Shown here: positions 1 through 7,893 of the stretch, one piece after another
Numbering within the stretch: position 1 is the stretch's first letter
Layout: every line of letters begins with the position of its first letter
NCBI RefSeq assembly: GCF_022760965.1
Contig: NZ_JAKVIJ010000001.1
Coordinates: forward strand, 62,001-126,000
Reading direction: 5' to 3'
Source: Simplicispira sedimenti
GTDB taxonomy: Bacteria; Pseudomonadota; Gammaproteobacteria; Burkholderiales; Burkholderiaceae_C
DNA: 64,000 nt
Made by a program: the position numbers and the translations under genes
Notes under the pieces: model-generated
Seen by the model: the letters and a program-made list of their open reading frames with translations, nothing else
The model's database searches: none
Told to the model about the DNA's origin: nothing

Positions 1-253
1 CGGTCAGCGCCGAGCGCCAGGCCTCGGCCACATTGCGCATCCAATCACCACTGTGCTGCTGGAACGACTGCCAGGCATCACGGCGCTGCTGCATCTCCCG
101 TTGGGTCCCGGTCTGCGCCATCAGGTTGCTGAAAAACTCCAGCAGCACCTTGTCGATATCAACCTGTCCCCGACACAGCCCCTCCACCAGCCGCTCACGC
201 ACCTGCCGCGCAAGCCTGCGCTGCGGCTGATGAGGAGCGGAAGAAGCGTGCAT
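1..253 (-). CDS. N-terminal part of an unidentified protein (possibly DUF1631-like)
   Basis: An 84-codon reading frame starts with ATG at 251-253 (MHASSAPHQPQRRL...) and runs off the left edge of the window. It lies 33 bp downstream of secF on the same strand, so it may be cotranscribed with it. The visible part is Arg/Gln-rich and predicted helical, with no signal peptide. The pattern of a Leu/Phe-rich helix, an Arg-Glu-Met-rich helix and a Trp-Arg-Ser-Ala-Leu end resembles the start of the large DUF1631 proteins common in Burkholderiales. That is resemblance from memory only, and no function can be given. Confidence 0.45.
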   Translation of the reverse strand, partial: MHASSAPHQPQRRLARQVRERLVEGLCRGQVDIDKVLLEFFSNLMAQTGTQREMQQRRDAWQSFQQHSGDWMRNVAEAWRSALT

Positions 254-286
254 CACGCAATGTTATACGGGAACACTGTTTTGTGG

Positions 287-1240
287 TCAGACCACCGCAC
301 CTGCATTGGGATCGTTGGGGTCACCTTCCTTGCGCTGCGCCTTGACCAAATCCTCACGCTTGACACCCAGCCACATGGCGATAGCAGCCGCCACGAACAC
401 CGAGGAATAGATGCCGAACAAAATGCCGATGGTCAGTGCCAGCGCAAAATTGTGCAGGCTGGGACCGCCAAAGAAGAACATCGACAGCACCATGGCCTCC
501 GTCGATGCGTGGGTGATGATGGTCCGGCTCATCGTGCTGGTGATGGCGTGGTCGATGACCTCGGTGGTCGTCATCTTGCGGTAACGCCGGAACGCCTCAC
601 GAATCCGGTCGAAGATCACGACCGACTCGTTGACCGAATAGCCCAGCACCGCCAACACAGCCGCCAACACCGACAGCGAGAACTCCCACTGAAAAAAGGC
701 AAAGAAGCCCAGGATGATGACCACATCGTGAAGGTTGGCAATGATGGCAGCGACACCGAACTTCCATTCGAAGCGGAAGGCCAGATAGATCACGATGCCC
801 ACGACCACCATGGCCAAGGCCATGAGCCCGCCATGGACCAGTTCCTCGCCCACCTGCGGACCCACAAACTCTGTGCGGCGCAGCGTGACTTCGGGGTCGG
901 CTGCCTTGAGCGCACCGATCACCTGCTCGCTCTGCTGCGCCGAGGAAACGCCCTTTTGCACCGGCAGGCGGATCATCACATCACGCGCCGTACCGAAGTT
1001 CTGCACCTGCACGTCATCGCCATAGCCCAGGCCTGACACCGTGCTGCGCACCTTGGCCAAGTCCGCTGGCTGGCTGTAGGCCACCTCCATCACCGTACCG
1101 CCGGTGAACTCCACCGACAGATGCAAACCACGGCTGAAGAGGAAGAAAACCGCCAGCGCAAAGGTGATGAAGGAGATCGCGTTGAAGACCAACGCGTGCT
1201 TCATGAACGGAATGTCTTTTTTGATGCGGAAAAATTCCAT
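287..1240 (-). CDS. secF: Protein translocase subunit SecF
   Basis: SecF pairs with SecD in the inner membrane. The SecDF complex uses the proton gradient to help SecYEG complete protein export. The 317-residue product is normal in length and starts MEFFRIKKDIPFMKH. It has a first membrane segment at about residues 15-35, the family motif VEFTGGTVMEV just after it, a periplasmic domain, and five further membrane segments from about residue 140 that include the RND-type stretch with GYSVNESVVIFDR and the SMSRTIITHAST-like end. It sits 92 bp downstream of secD on the same strand, in the usual yajC-secD-secF order. Confidence 0.97.
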   Translation of the reverse strand: MEFFRIKKDIPFMKHALVFNAISFITFALAVFFLFSRGLHLSVEFTGGTVMEVAYSQPADLAKVRSTVSGLGYGDDVQVQNFGTARDVMIRLPVQKGVSSAQQSEQVIGALKAADPEVTLRRTEFVGPQVGEELVHGGLMALAMVVVGIVIYLAFRFEWKFGVAAIIANLHDVVIILGFFAFFQWEFSLSVLAAVLAVLGYSVNESVVIFDRIREAFRRYRKMTTTEVIDHAITSTMSRTIITHASTEAMVLSMFFFGGPSLHNFALALTIGILFGIYSSVFVAAAIAMWLGVKREDLVKAQRKEGDPNDPNAGAVV

Positions 1241-1332
1241 GTTTCTTATCCTTGTTTTGGAATTTCCAGAGGAAGCTCATATGCGCGTAGCGCATGTGAT
1301 GCTGGAACCAAGAACTCCATGGTCTTCCTCCT

Positions 1333-3219
1333 TTATTCCGGCTTGACGGCGGTGGTGCCGTCGGCCCCGGGTTTCCAGATCTGGCCGATGGACAGGCTCT
1401 TGAGCTTCTTCTTGCCGCCGTACCAGAAATTGACCAATCCACGCGAGAAGAACACGGCAGAGAACATGCTGGTCAGGATGCCGATGCAGTGCACCACGGC
1501 AAAGCCGCGCACCGGGCCCGAGCCGAAAGCCAGCAGTGCCAAACCGGCGATCAAGGTGGTGACGTTCGAGTCCAAGATGGTGGCCCAGGCGCGCTCGTAG
1601 CCGGCGTGGATGGCCATCTGGGGTGACACACCCTCACGCAATTCCTCACGGATGCGCTCGTTGATGAGCACGTTCGAGTCGATGGCCACACCCAGGGCCA
1701 GCGCCATGGCGGCAATGCCTGGCAGGGTCAACGTGGCCTGCAGCATGGACAGCACCGCCACCAGCATCAGCACATTCACCCCCAGCGCGATGCTCGAGAA
1801 CACACCGAACAGCATGTAATACACGCACATGAAGGCCGCGATGGCCAGCATGCCCCAGACCACACTGTTGATGCCACGCGCGATGTTGTCGGCACCCAGG
1901 CTCGGGCCAATGGTGAATTCCTCGATGATCTCCATGGGCGCGGCCAGCGAGCCAGCGCGCAGCAGCAGCGCGGTGTCGTTGGCTTCCATGGTGGTCATGC
2001 GGCCGGAAATCTGCACGCGGCCACCACCGATCTCGGAGCGGATGACCGGCGCTGTCACGACCTCGCCCTTGCCCTTCTCGAACAGGATGATGGCCATGCG
2101 CTTGTTGATGTTCTCGCGCGTCACATCCTTGAAGATGCGCGCACCCTTGGCATCAAGCGTCAGGTTGACGGTCGGCTCCTGCGTCTGCCCGTCGAAACCA
2201 GGCTGCGCATCGGTGAGGTTCTCACCGGTCAGGATGACCTGCTTCTTCACGATCACCGGCTGACCGTTGCGCTCCAGATAGCGCTCAGAACCGAAAGGCA
2301 CGGCGCCCTGACCGCGTTCCGCCGCGCGCGCCTCGGTGGATTCATCCACCAAGCGCACCTCCAGCGTGGCCGTGCGGCCCAGGATGTCCTTGGCCTTGGC
2401 CGTGTCCTGAACACCGGGCAACTGCACGACGATGCGATCCAGCCCCTGCTGCTGGATCACGGGCTCGGCCACACCCAACTCGTTGATCCGGTTGTGGAGC
2501 GTGGTGATGTTCTGCTTGAGTGCCTGCTCCTGCACACGGCGCGTGGCCTCGGGCTTGATGGAGGCACGCAACTTGAACTCAGCACCATCGGGGGTGACCA
2601 CCACCTGCAGATCGGTGAACTGGTCAGCGATCAGGTTGCTCGTGGCTGTGCGCGTGGCCTCGTCGCGCACGCGGATCTCGACGGCCTGACCGTCGCGGCT
2701 GATGCCGCCATGGCGGATGTTCTTGTCACGCAGTGCCGTGCGGATGTCGCCTGCGTAGGACTCCGCCTTCTTGGTCAAGGCCGCCTGCATGTCCACCTGA
2801 AGCATGAAGTGCACGCCGCCCCGCAAGTCCAGCCCCAGGTACATGGGCTGCGCGTGCAACGCGGAGAGCCAGGTGGGCGAGCGCGACACCAGGTTCAGCG
2901 CCACGATATAGGCCGGATCGGCCGGATCGGGTATCAGCGCCTTCTGGATTGCATCCTTGGCCTTGAGCTGGTTGTCGGGCGTATCGAAGCGCGCACGCAC
3001 CGAGTTGCCTTCCAGGCTCACATAGTCAGGCGACAAACCTGCCGCACGCAAGGCTTCCTCCACCCGCTGCAGCACAGCAGCGTCCACTTTCACAGTGGCC
3101 TTGGCAGAAGACACCTGCACGGCAGGCGCCTCACCAAAAAAATTGGGCAGGGTGTAGAGCACCCCGATCAGCAGCGCGACCACCAGGATCGCGTACTTCC
3201 AGATCGGATAACGGTTCAT
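1333..3219 (-). CDS. secD: Protein translocase subunit SecD
   Basis: SecD is the larger partner of SecF in the SecYEG-associated export motor. I place the start at the ATG whose product begins MNRYPIWKYAIL, because a hydrophobic first membrane segment follows directly. The frame stays open 16 codons further upstream without useful sequence. The 628-residue product shows the SecD signature DLRGGVHFML at about residue 130, a large periplasmic P1 region, and the C-terminal RND-type membrane domain with VAIDSNVLINERIREEL. Length and order are typical. The gene follows yajC after a gap of about 130 bp that holds a dispersed repeat. Confidence 0.97.
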   Translation of the reverse strand: MNRYPIWKYAILVVALLIGVLYTLPNFFGEAPAVQVSSAKATVKVDAAVLQRVEEALRAAGLSPDYVSLEGNSVRARFDTPDNQLKAKDAIQKALIPDPADPAYIVALNLVSRSPTWLSALHAQPMYLGLDLRGGVHFMLQVDMQAALTKKAESYAGDIRTALRDKNIRHGGISRDGQAVEIRVRDEATRTATSNLIADQFTDLQVVVTPDGAEFKLRASIKPEATRRVQEQALKQNITTLHNRINELGVAEPVIQQQGLDRIVVQLPGVQDTAKAKDILGRTATLEVRLVDESTEARAAERGQGAVPFGSERYLERNGQPVIVKKQVILTGENLTDAQPGFDGQTQEPTVNLTLDAKGARIFKDVTRENINKRMAIILFEKGKGEVVTAPVIRSEIGGGRVQISGRMTTMEANDTALLLRAGSLAAPMEIIEEFTIGPSLGADNIARGINSVVWGMLAIAAFMCVYYMLFGVFSSIALGVNVLMLVAVLSMLQATLTLPGIAAMALALGVAIDSNVLINERIREELREGVSPQMAIHAGYERAWATILDSNVTTLIAGLALLAFGSGPVRGFAVVHCIGILTSMFSAVFFSRGLVNFWYGGKKKLKSLSIGQIWKPGADGTTAVKPE

Positions 3220-3239
3220 GTTTACGCCTTTTCCACGCC

Positions 3240-3347
3240 CTGCCGGCAAACGCCGCACCAGGGCCACCCCGCCGCGCTGGCCATATCTCCCCTCTCGCCA
3301 ACAACGCGAGAGAAGGAAGAGGCGCCCCAGCGACTCAGGGGAATGCT
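3240..3347 (-). repeat. Family-2 dispersed 3'-end repeat, copy downstream of yajC
   Basis: Read on the minus strand, this block starts with CCCCTGAGTCGC about 10 bases after the yajC stop codon. It continues with a TCTCGC...GCGAGAGGGGAG hairpin and a GCGGCGGGGTGGCCCTGG tail. The same ordered blocks recur at 14405-14491, 18780-18942 and 47289-47440, each just after a stop codon and in the same orientation as the gene. This copy is the most diverged. It lies between yajC and secD and could act on the 3' end of the yajC message. Confidence 0.65.
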
Positions 3348-3353
3348 CATCAG

Positions 3354-3686
3354 TTACTTGATAGTGCCCTTGGGCAACACTTGCACGACCGAGGCACGCT
3401 GGACCTGCACCTCCACACCAGCGGCGATCTCCACCCCCAGATACTGCTCGCTCATGCGCGCCACTTTGCCGAGCATGCCACCGGCAATGACCACTTCATC
3501 CCCCTTGGTCAACGCGTCGATCATGGCGCGGTGCTCCTTCTGGCGCTTCATCTGGGGTCGGATCATGACGAAGTACAGCACCACGAACATCAGTACCAGC
3601 GGCAACATGCCTGTCAGGGAACTCATGATGTCGCCACCTGCAGCAGGGGCCGGTGCCGTCTGGGCAATAGCAGAAGAAATGAACAC
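3354..3686 (-). CDS. yajC: Preprotein translocase subunit YajC
   Basis: YajC is a small single-span inner-membrane accessory of the SecDF-YidC complex. I chose the GTG at 3684-3686. It gives a 110-residue protein beginning (V)FISSAIAQTAPAP, the normal YajC length, and has GGAG eight bases upstream. No ATG with a ribosome site fits, since the longer open frame to 3827 adds non-homologous sequence. The protein has a membrane helix at about residues 22-42 (MLPLVLMFVVLYFVMIRPQ), the family motif RPQMKRQKEH, and a C-terminal beta domain with TKGDEVVIAGGMLGKV. It heads the secretion gene set. Confidence 0.95.
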   Translation of the reverse strand: MFISSAIAQTAPAPAAGGDIMSSLTGMLPLVLMFVVLYFVMIRPQMKRQKEHRAMIDALTKGDEVVIAGGMLGKVARMSEQYLGVEIAAGVEVQVQRASVVQVLPKGTIK

Positions 3687-3757
3687 GGACAAGACTCCAC
3701 AAATGGATGATTGGAAGGACAAACCAGCCCAGGTAGGCACCTGGCGGTAAACAGAAC

Positions 3758-3785
3758 ATTGTATGCGGGCCGATCCGGATGGCAG
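3758..3785 (-). promoter_or_regulatory. Candidate sigma-70 promoter for yajC-secD-secF
   Basis: On the minus strand there is a TACAAT -10 box (plus 3758-3763) and a CTGCCA -35-like box (plus 3780-3785) with a 16-bp spacer. They lie about 75 bp upstream of the yajC GTG. The -10 is strong and the -35 weak. Confidence 0.4.
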
Positions 3786-3869
3786 CCCGTCGATACCCCG
3801 CCGCCACTGCGGGGGTTTGCCGGACACGGGCCCGCGCAGGGCGGCCCATGGTCCGCCCGCCGCCTATCG

Positions 3870-5276
3870 CTAGGCCCGGAACAGCTGCTGCCACCAGGCA
3901 GCCCCCACCAGCGCCAGCGGGACGGCCAGCGCCATCCACGCCAGCGCCGCCCGCACGGGCGGCACGCGCTCGCGCGCCAGACGCGCCGCAGCCAGCGCCA
4001 GCGACGCAGCGAACGCCAAGGCCAGCACGGCCGCGCGGGCCGTGTCGAGCCAGGGCAGGTAGACGCCCTCGGCGCGCAACTGCGTCTGCGTGAGCAACGT
4101 CAGCCCCACGAACACCCCGGCACCGGCGGCAGGAACCCAGGCCAGGGCCAGCACCGTCCAGGGCAGGCGTGCCAGCCGCCCGGCCGCCCAGGCACCGGTC
4201 TGTAGCGTGCCGCCCAGCACCAACGTGACGGCGCCGATGTAAGCCGGAATCAACAGCCCGTCGAGCCAGGTGAAGGTGTCCCCCACCGCCGGGTAGTGCG
4301 TGAGCAGCCACCAGGGGGCATCGGTGTCCAGCAGTTTCCACCACGCGCGCTCGGCCAGCCAGGCCGCGGCCTGTTGGCGCCAGGCGACAAACAACGGATC
4401 GGCAGACCAGCGGAACGCCCCGATCGCCACCCCGAACAAGCCCCAGATCAACAGCCAGGCCTCGGCACGCCCCACGTCGCGCGGGCCACTGGCCAGGATC
4501 TCGACCACAGGTGAGCGCACACTCAGGGTCACGGCGTCGCGGTGCCCGGCGCAGCGCCCGCACGCATGGCACTGCGCGGCGCCGGTCATCTGCTGCACGG
4601 ACAGCAGCGGGGCGCAATCCACGGCGGGGGTGCGCCGTGGATAGGCGGCCCAGGCTTCGCGGTCCACCTTGAAATGCAGCGGCGCCACGCGCGCCAGCAG
4701 CGCGAACACGCCGCTGACAGGGCACAGGTAACGGCACCAGACCCGCTTGCCACGCCCGTAGGCCCAGCCGATCGCCACCGCCGCCAGGGTGGACCCTCCC
4801 AGCACCAGCAGTGCGGCCTGGGGATATTCGTACACACTGACGAGCTGCCCATACACCGTGGTGGCGACAAAGGCGACCAGCGGCCAGCAGCGCCAACGCA
4901 CCCAGCGCGGTATCGCCCCGCCACGGCCATGCCGGCTGGCGAACTCCGCCAGCGCCCCTTCGGGGCACAGCACGCCGCACCAGATGCGCCCGAACAGCAT
5001 GGTGGCCACGATCACCCCCGGCCACCAGAGACCCCAGAAGGCGAACTGCGCCGCGAGGGTCAGGTTGTTGAGCAGGTTCGCGCCCGCCTCTGGCACGGGG
5101 AGAAAGGCCGGCACGGCCACCAGCACTGCATAGACCAGGACCACGGCCCACTGCACCGCCACAATGATCCGCCGGTGGCGCGCCATGGCGTCGCCCAGGC
5201 GCGCCAACGCACCGCGCCGCACATGCGGCACGATGCGGATGACGGAAGCGGTGGGGCCAAGTCCTTCAGCGCGCAT
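3870..5276 (-). CDS. FtrD-like membrane polyferredoxin of an iron-uptake system
   Basis: This is a 468-residue 4Fe-4S membrane protein of the FtrD/NapH-like polyferredoxin type, thought to pass electrons in FtrABCD-type ferrous iron uptake. About eight hydrophobic segments carry cysteine motifs: CGVLCPEGA after the second helix, CRYLCPVSG further on, then CHACGRC (CxxCxxC) on the cytoplasmic side. A membrane domain of several helices follows. The ATG chosen (5274-5276) overlaps the end of the cupredoxin gene by 11 bp, which fits translational coupling. A longer frame upstream to 5432 is only the shadow of that gene. It is the last gene of the Fur-boxed operon. Confidence 0.85.
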   Translation of the reverse strand: MRAEGLGPTASVIRIVPHVRRGALARLGDAMARHRRIIVAVQWAVVLVYAVLVAVPAFLPVPEAGANLLNNLTLAAQFAFWGLWWPGVIVATMLFGRIWCGVLCPEGALAEFASRHGRGGAIPRWVRWRCWPLVAFVATTVYGQLVSVYEYPQAALLVLGGSTLAAVAIGWAYGRGKRVWCRYLCPVSGVFALLARVAPLHFKVDREAWAAYPRRTPAVDCAPLLSVQQMTGAAQCHACGRCAGHRDAVTLSVRSPVVEILASGPRDVGRAEAWLLIWGLFGVAIGAFRWSADPLFVAWRQQAAAWLAERAWWKLLDTDAPWWLLTHYPAVGDTFTWLDGLLIPAYIGAVTLVLGGTLQTGAWAAGRLARLPWTVLALAWVPAAGAGVFVGLTLLTQTQLRAEGVYLPWLDTARAAVLALAFAASLALAAARLARERVPPVRAALAWMALAVPLALVGAAWWQQLFRA

Positions 5277-5679
5277 GGAGCACCAGCACCCCCGTGACCG
5301 GATTGAATTCATCGACGAACTCGTGCTCACCCGGCGCCAGGGGGGGCAGCACCACGAACGAGCGCGCTCCCGCGCCCAGCACTTTTTCGATGTGCATCTC
5401 GTCGTTCTCGAATTCCAGCGGCCCGGGGCCATGGTTCACGAGTTCGATCTTGATGCGCCTGCCTGCGGGCACCTGCAGGGCCTTGGGCGTGAACACCCCA
5501 TCCGTCACCTCGACGGTGAAGCTCGGCAGCGGCTCGGCACGCCGCGCCCGGGCGCTGGGTGGCGCCGCGCCTTCGTCCGGCGGCGACGCCACCTCCTGCG
5601 CCAGCGGCACACCCGCCAGGCACAAAACCAGCACCAAGCCCGCACCGGCCCATCCACGCGGCAGCCAGCCCTCGCGCAT
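5266..5679 (-). CDS. FtrB-like periplasmic cupredoxin-domain protein
   Basis: This 137-residue exported protein starts MREGWLPRGWAGAGL with a clear signal peptide (cleavage near ...GVPLAQ). A single cupredoxin-like beta domain follows, containing DGVFTPKALQVPAGRRIKIE and FENDEMHIEKVLGAG, and the end is DEFNPVTGVLVLHAR. These are the hallmarks of FtrB, proposed to oxidise or hand over ferrous iron or copper in the periplasm. The start codon overlaps the porin stop codon (TGATG), a translational-coupling arrangement. A type I copper site (Cys-His-Met) is not evident. Acidic and His/Met residues are present instead, as in other FtrB-like proteins. Confidence 0.85.
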   Translation of the reverse strand: MREGWLPRGWAGAGLVLVLCLAGVPLAQEVASPPDEGAAPPSARARRAEPLPSFTVEVTDGVFTPKALQVPAGRRIKIELVNHGPGPLEFENDEMHIEKVLGAGARSFVVLPPLAPGEHEFVDEFNPVTGVLVLHAR

Positions 5680-7100
5680 CAGAAAGCCCACTGCGCGCGC
5701 ACGCCCAGGACGCGGATGGCCGATGCCGCGCCGTCGCCCCCCGGACGGCGGATCCATTGGACGCTGGGCGTGAGCTGCAGCCCGTTGCCCAGGCTCCAGC
5801 GGTAGTACAGCTCGGCCAGCGTTTCCGCGCCCGAGGCGCCATAGCTCCAGTCTGGCTGGCCATCGCCGTCGGCGTCCACCGCGGCCGAATCGGCGCCGAA
5901 GGCCTTGGCCGTGCGCAGACGGCCCCAGGCCACGCCGATGGCATCGCCTCCCCGGCCCCAGACATTGCCGCTCAGCTCCGCGCCAGCCGTGAGGGCCGTG
6001 TCGAAGCGTGGCTGCCCCTTGGTCAGGCGCCCCCAGCGCGTGAACACGGTCAACTCGTCGCTGACCTGCTGGTCGATCGACAGGCCCACGCCCTGTTGGC
6101 GCTGTGCCTGGCCCAGGTAGCCCGCAGCCTGCCCGTTGGTCCAGGCATAGAGCCGGTACGTCCCGGGCAGGAAACCGATGCGCCGCGTGGTTTCGATCTG
6201 CGCGATGGCCAGCGGCTTGCCCATGGAACCAGAGAAATTGGCCCCCTGGCCCGCGCCAAAGACCCCCAGGGAGTAGGTCCAGGCGGCCGATTTGTCGCGC
6301 TCGTCGATGTACTGCAGGATCGCGCCCGGCGCGAAACCGTAGGCATCGGCGCCGATGCCGCCCCCCGAATCGAGCAAGGGGTTGTGCACGAAGGCGTTGT
6401 TCTGGAAGCGCGTGGTCTCGTCATCGGCGATGGCATTGCCGTCGAAGAAGCCGAACATGTCGATCTTGCCGACCGTCACGCGCGCGCGCTGGGTGGCGGC
6501 CTGTGTGCTGCGGCCGCGGGGCAGCGGAGTGTCGAGCTGGTACCATCCCTGCGCCAGCACGGCGAACGAGGAATCCGGATCACCGACTCCGCCGACCTCG
6601 AAACCCACCGAATTGGGCGTGCTGGTGTAGGTGGGCCGCAGGCCCACGCCGCTGCCCTGGCCGAAGCGCACATGGGCAAACGCCGTGCCCGTGACATCGC
6701 CCCACTCCCCGCCGGGCAGCGTCACTTCGACATCGCCTCGGTAGTTGGCGCGGGTCTCGCGCTGGCCCGAGGCCGTGGCACCCGCGCCGGCGGACTGCGC
6801 CACGCCCGTGATGCTGCCTTCCACCTTGATGCCGTCCAGCGCCTCCATGCGCTTAACGGGCGCGTCCATGGCCTGGGTGCGCGCCTCCAGCGCCTTGAGC
6901 CGCGTGGCGATCTCCGGCTCGCGCTCGCTCAAGCGCTCGGTCGTCAGCGCGGTCTCCAGTTCCGCGTTGCGCTTCTCCAGTACCTCGACCCGCGCGGCGA
7001 GCTGCTCCATGAGCGCCTGCATCTGCGCCAGATCCGCCGCCTGCGCGGGCAGCGCGACGGCCGCGCACACGGCCGCAACCGCCAGCATGCGTTGCCCCAT
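5679..7100 (-). CDS. OprB-like outer-membrane porin with N-terminal coiled coil
   Basis: This 473-residue exported beta-barrel starts MGQRMLAVAAVCAAVALPAQA (signal peptide). A coiled coil follows at about residues 25-80 (LMEQLAARVEVLEKRNAELET). The barrel ends in Phe, with the OprB-type closing motif LAELYYRWSLGNGLQLTPS plus VQWIRRPGG. OprB-family porins with an N-terminal helical region are known both as sugar porins and as iron-uptake porins in cyanobacteria. Its place between the P19 and cupredoxin genes (2-bp gap upstream, 1-base overlap downstream) suggests a role in iron entry. That role is inferred from position alone. Confidence 0.8.
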   Translation of the reverse strand: MGQRMLAVAAVCAAVALPAQAADLAQMQALMEQLAARVEVLEKRNAELETALTTERLSEREPEIATRLKALEARTQAMDAPVKRMEALDGIKVEGSITGVAQSAGAGATASGQRETRANYRGDVEVTLPGGEWGDVTGTAFAHVRFGQGSGVGLRPTYTSTPNSVGFEVGGVGDPDSSFAVLAQGWYQLDTPLPRGRSTQAATQRARVTVGKIDMFGFFDGNAIADDETTRFQNNAFVHNPLLDSGGGIGADAYGFAPGAILQYIDERDKSAAWTYSLGVFGAGQGANFSGSMGKPLAIAQIETTRRIGFLPGTYRLYAWTNGQAAGYLGQAQRQQGVGLSIDQQVSDELTVFTRWGRLTKGQPRFDTALTAGAELSGNVWGRGGDAIGVAWGRLRTAKAFGADSAAVDADGDGQPDWSYGASGAETLAELYYRWSLGNGLQLTPSVQWIRRPGGDGAASAIRVLGVRAQWAF

Positions 7101-7102
7101 GT

Positions 7103-7666
7103 TCAGTACCCGCCTTTCTTGCCGATGCCGGCGAAGGTGAACTCCCATTCCACCTCGAAGGTCTTGAACCAGGGGCGCACGCCCGTGGCGCGGTCGGTGT
7201 GGCGGCCGAAATGCTGGCCCACCGGGTTGTCCTTGGACGATGGCGGATGGATGGTGAACTTCACCTTGTACTTGCCGGGGCCCTGGAGCTTGACGTTGTC
7301 GCCGTAGTGCGGGCCGTCGCTGGCCACCATGGGCATCATGTGGCCCCGGATCGGCTCGCCGCCGCCCACCTTCACCAGCTCATAGGCAATGTGCAGGAAT
7401 GGCATCCAGGCGCCTTCCGGATAGCCGTTGACATTGCCCGCCAGCGCGTGGATGTCCGCCTCCAGGTGGATGTCCGATTCGGCGGCCTTGCGCATGTGCC
7501 CTTCCGGCTCCATATCGATGGCCTGCAGGTAGACGGCGGCCACCTCCATGCCATTTCGCTGGTACGGCGTACCGATGGGAAATTCCAGCGCGGCCGCCGG
7601 CATTGCAGTCCACAGTACGCCAGCCAGCGCCATCGCGCCCACGGCACGGGTCAGTCGGTAGTTCAC
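7103..7666 (-). CDS. P19/Tp34-family periplasmic iron-binding protein (FtrA-like)
   Basis: This is a 187-residue periplasmic protein of the P19/Tp34 family, a dimeric metal-binding component of ferrous/ferric iron uptake. It has a signal peptide ending near AMPAAA. The body matches the family closely: NGMEVAAVYLQAIDMEPEGH, SDIHLEADIHA, MMPMVASDGPHYGDNVKL, a GKYKVKFTIHPPS block, FGRHTDRATGV, and the terminal GIGKKGGY. The His and Met residues of the metal site are all present. It is the first gene of the operon, 49 bp downstream of a Fur-type operator. Confidence 0.93.
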   Translation of the reverse strand: MNYRLTRAVGAMALAGVLWTAMPAAALEFPIGTPYQRNGMEVAAVYLQAIDMEPEGHMRKAAESDIHLEADIHALAGNVNGYPEGAWMPFLHIAYELVKVGGGEPIRGHMMPMVASDGPHYGDNVKLQGPGKYKVKFTIHPPSSKDNPVGQHFGRHTDRATGVRPWFKTFEVEWEFTFAGIGKKGGY

Positions 7667-7714
7667 AAACGCTCCTTGTCATCTGGATGAGTCAGGGCGT
7701 GAATATATTGCCAA

Positions 7715-7729
7715 TGAGAATGATTACCA
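7715..7729 (-). promoter_or_regulatory. Fur box upstream of the ftrA-like operon
   Basis: The 15-bp site TGAGAATGATTACCA matches 12 of the 14 defined positions of the 7-1-7 Fur consensus TGATAATnATTATCA. It lies 49 bp upstream of the P19-type start codon in an AT-rich stretch, where a promoter would be expected. This predicts iron repression of the whole iron-uptake operon. Confidence 0.75.
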
Positions 7730-7850
7730 ATACCAGTTGTTGATCTACTGCAAACCCCTGCGCAATTCTTCGACCCGGGACATGCGGCGCGCGGCGACCG
7801 GCCTGGGGTCCGGTGCGAGGTGGCGGAAAACGGCCTCCCCAGAAACGATA

Positions 7851-7878
7851 CGGCCCCGGCCAGGATTGGCGGGGGCCG
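7851..7878 (-). terminator. GC-rich hairpin after indolepyruvate ferredoxin oxidoreductase
   Basis: CGGCCCC (7851-7857) pairs with GGGGCCG (7872-7878) around a 14-base loop that can itself pair. The hairpin lies 15 bp beyond the stop codon at 7894. In the minus direction it is followed by TATCGTTTC rather than a clean T-run, so it is a plausible but weak intrinsic terminator. Confidence 0.4.
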
Positions 7879-7893
7879 TGCCGGTCAACGCGT

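Noticed and set aside
53..1036. Plus-strand open frame opposite secF
   Set aside because: Antisense shadow. Its translation is low-complexity His/Arg/Gln-rich, while the minus strand encodes an unmistakable SecF.
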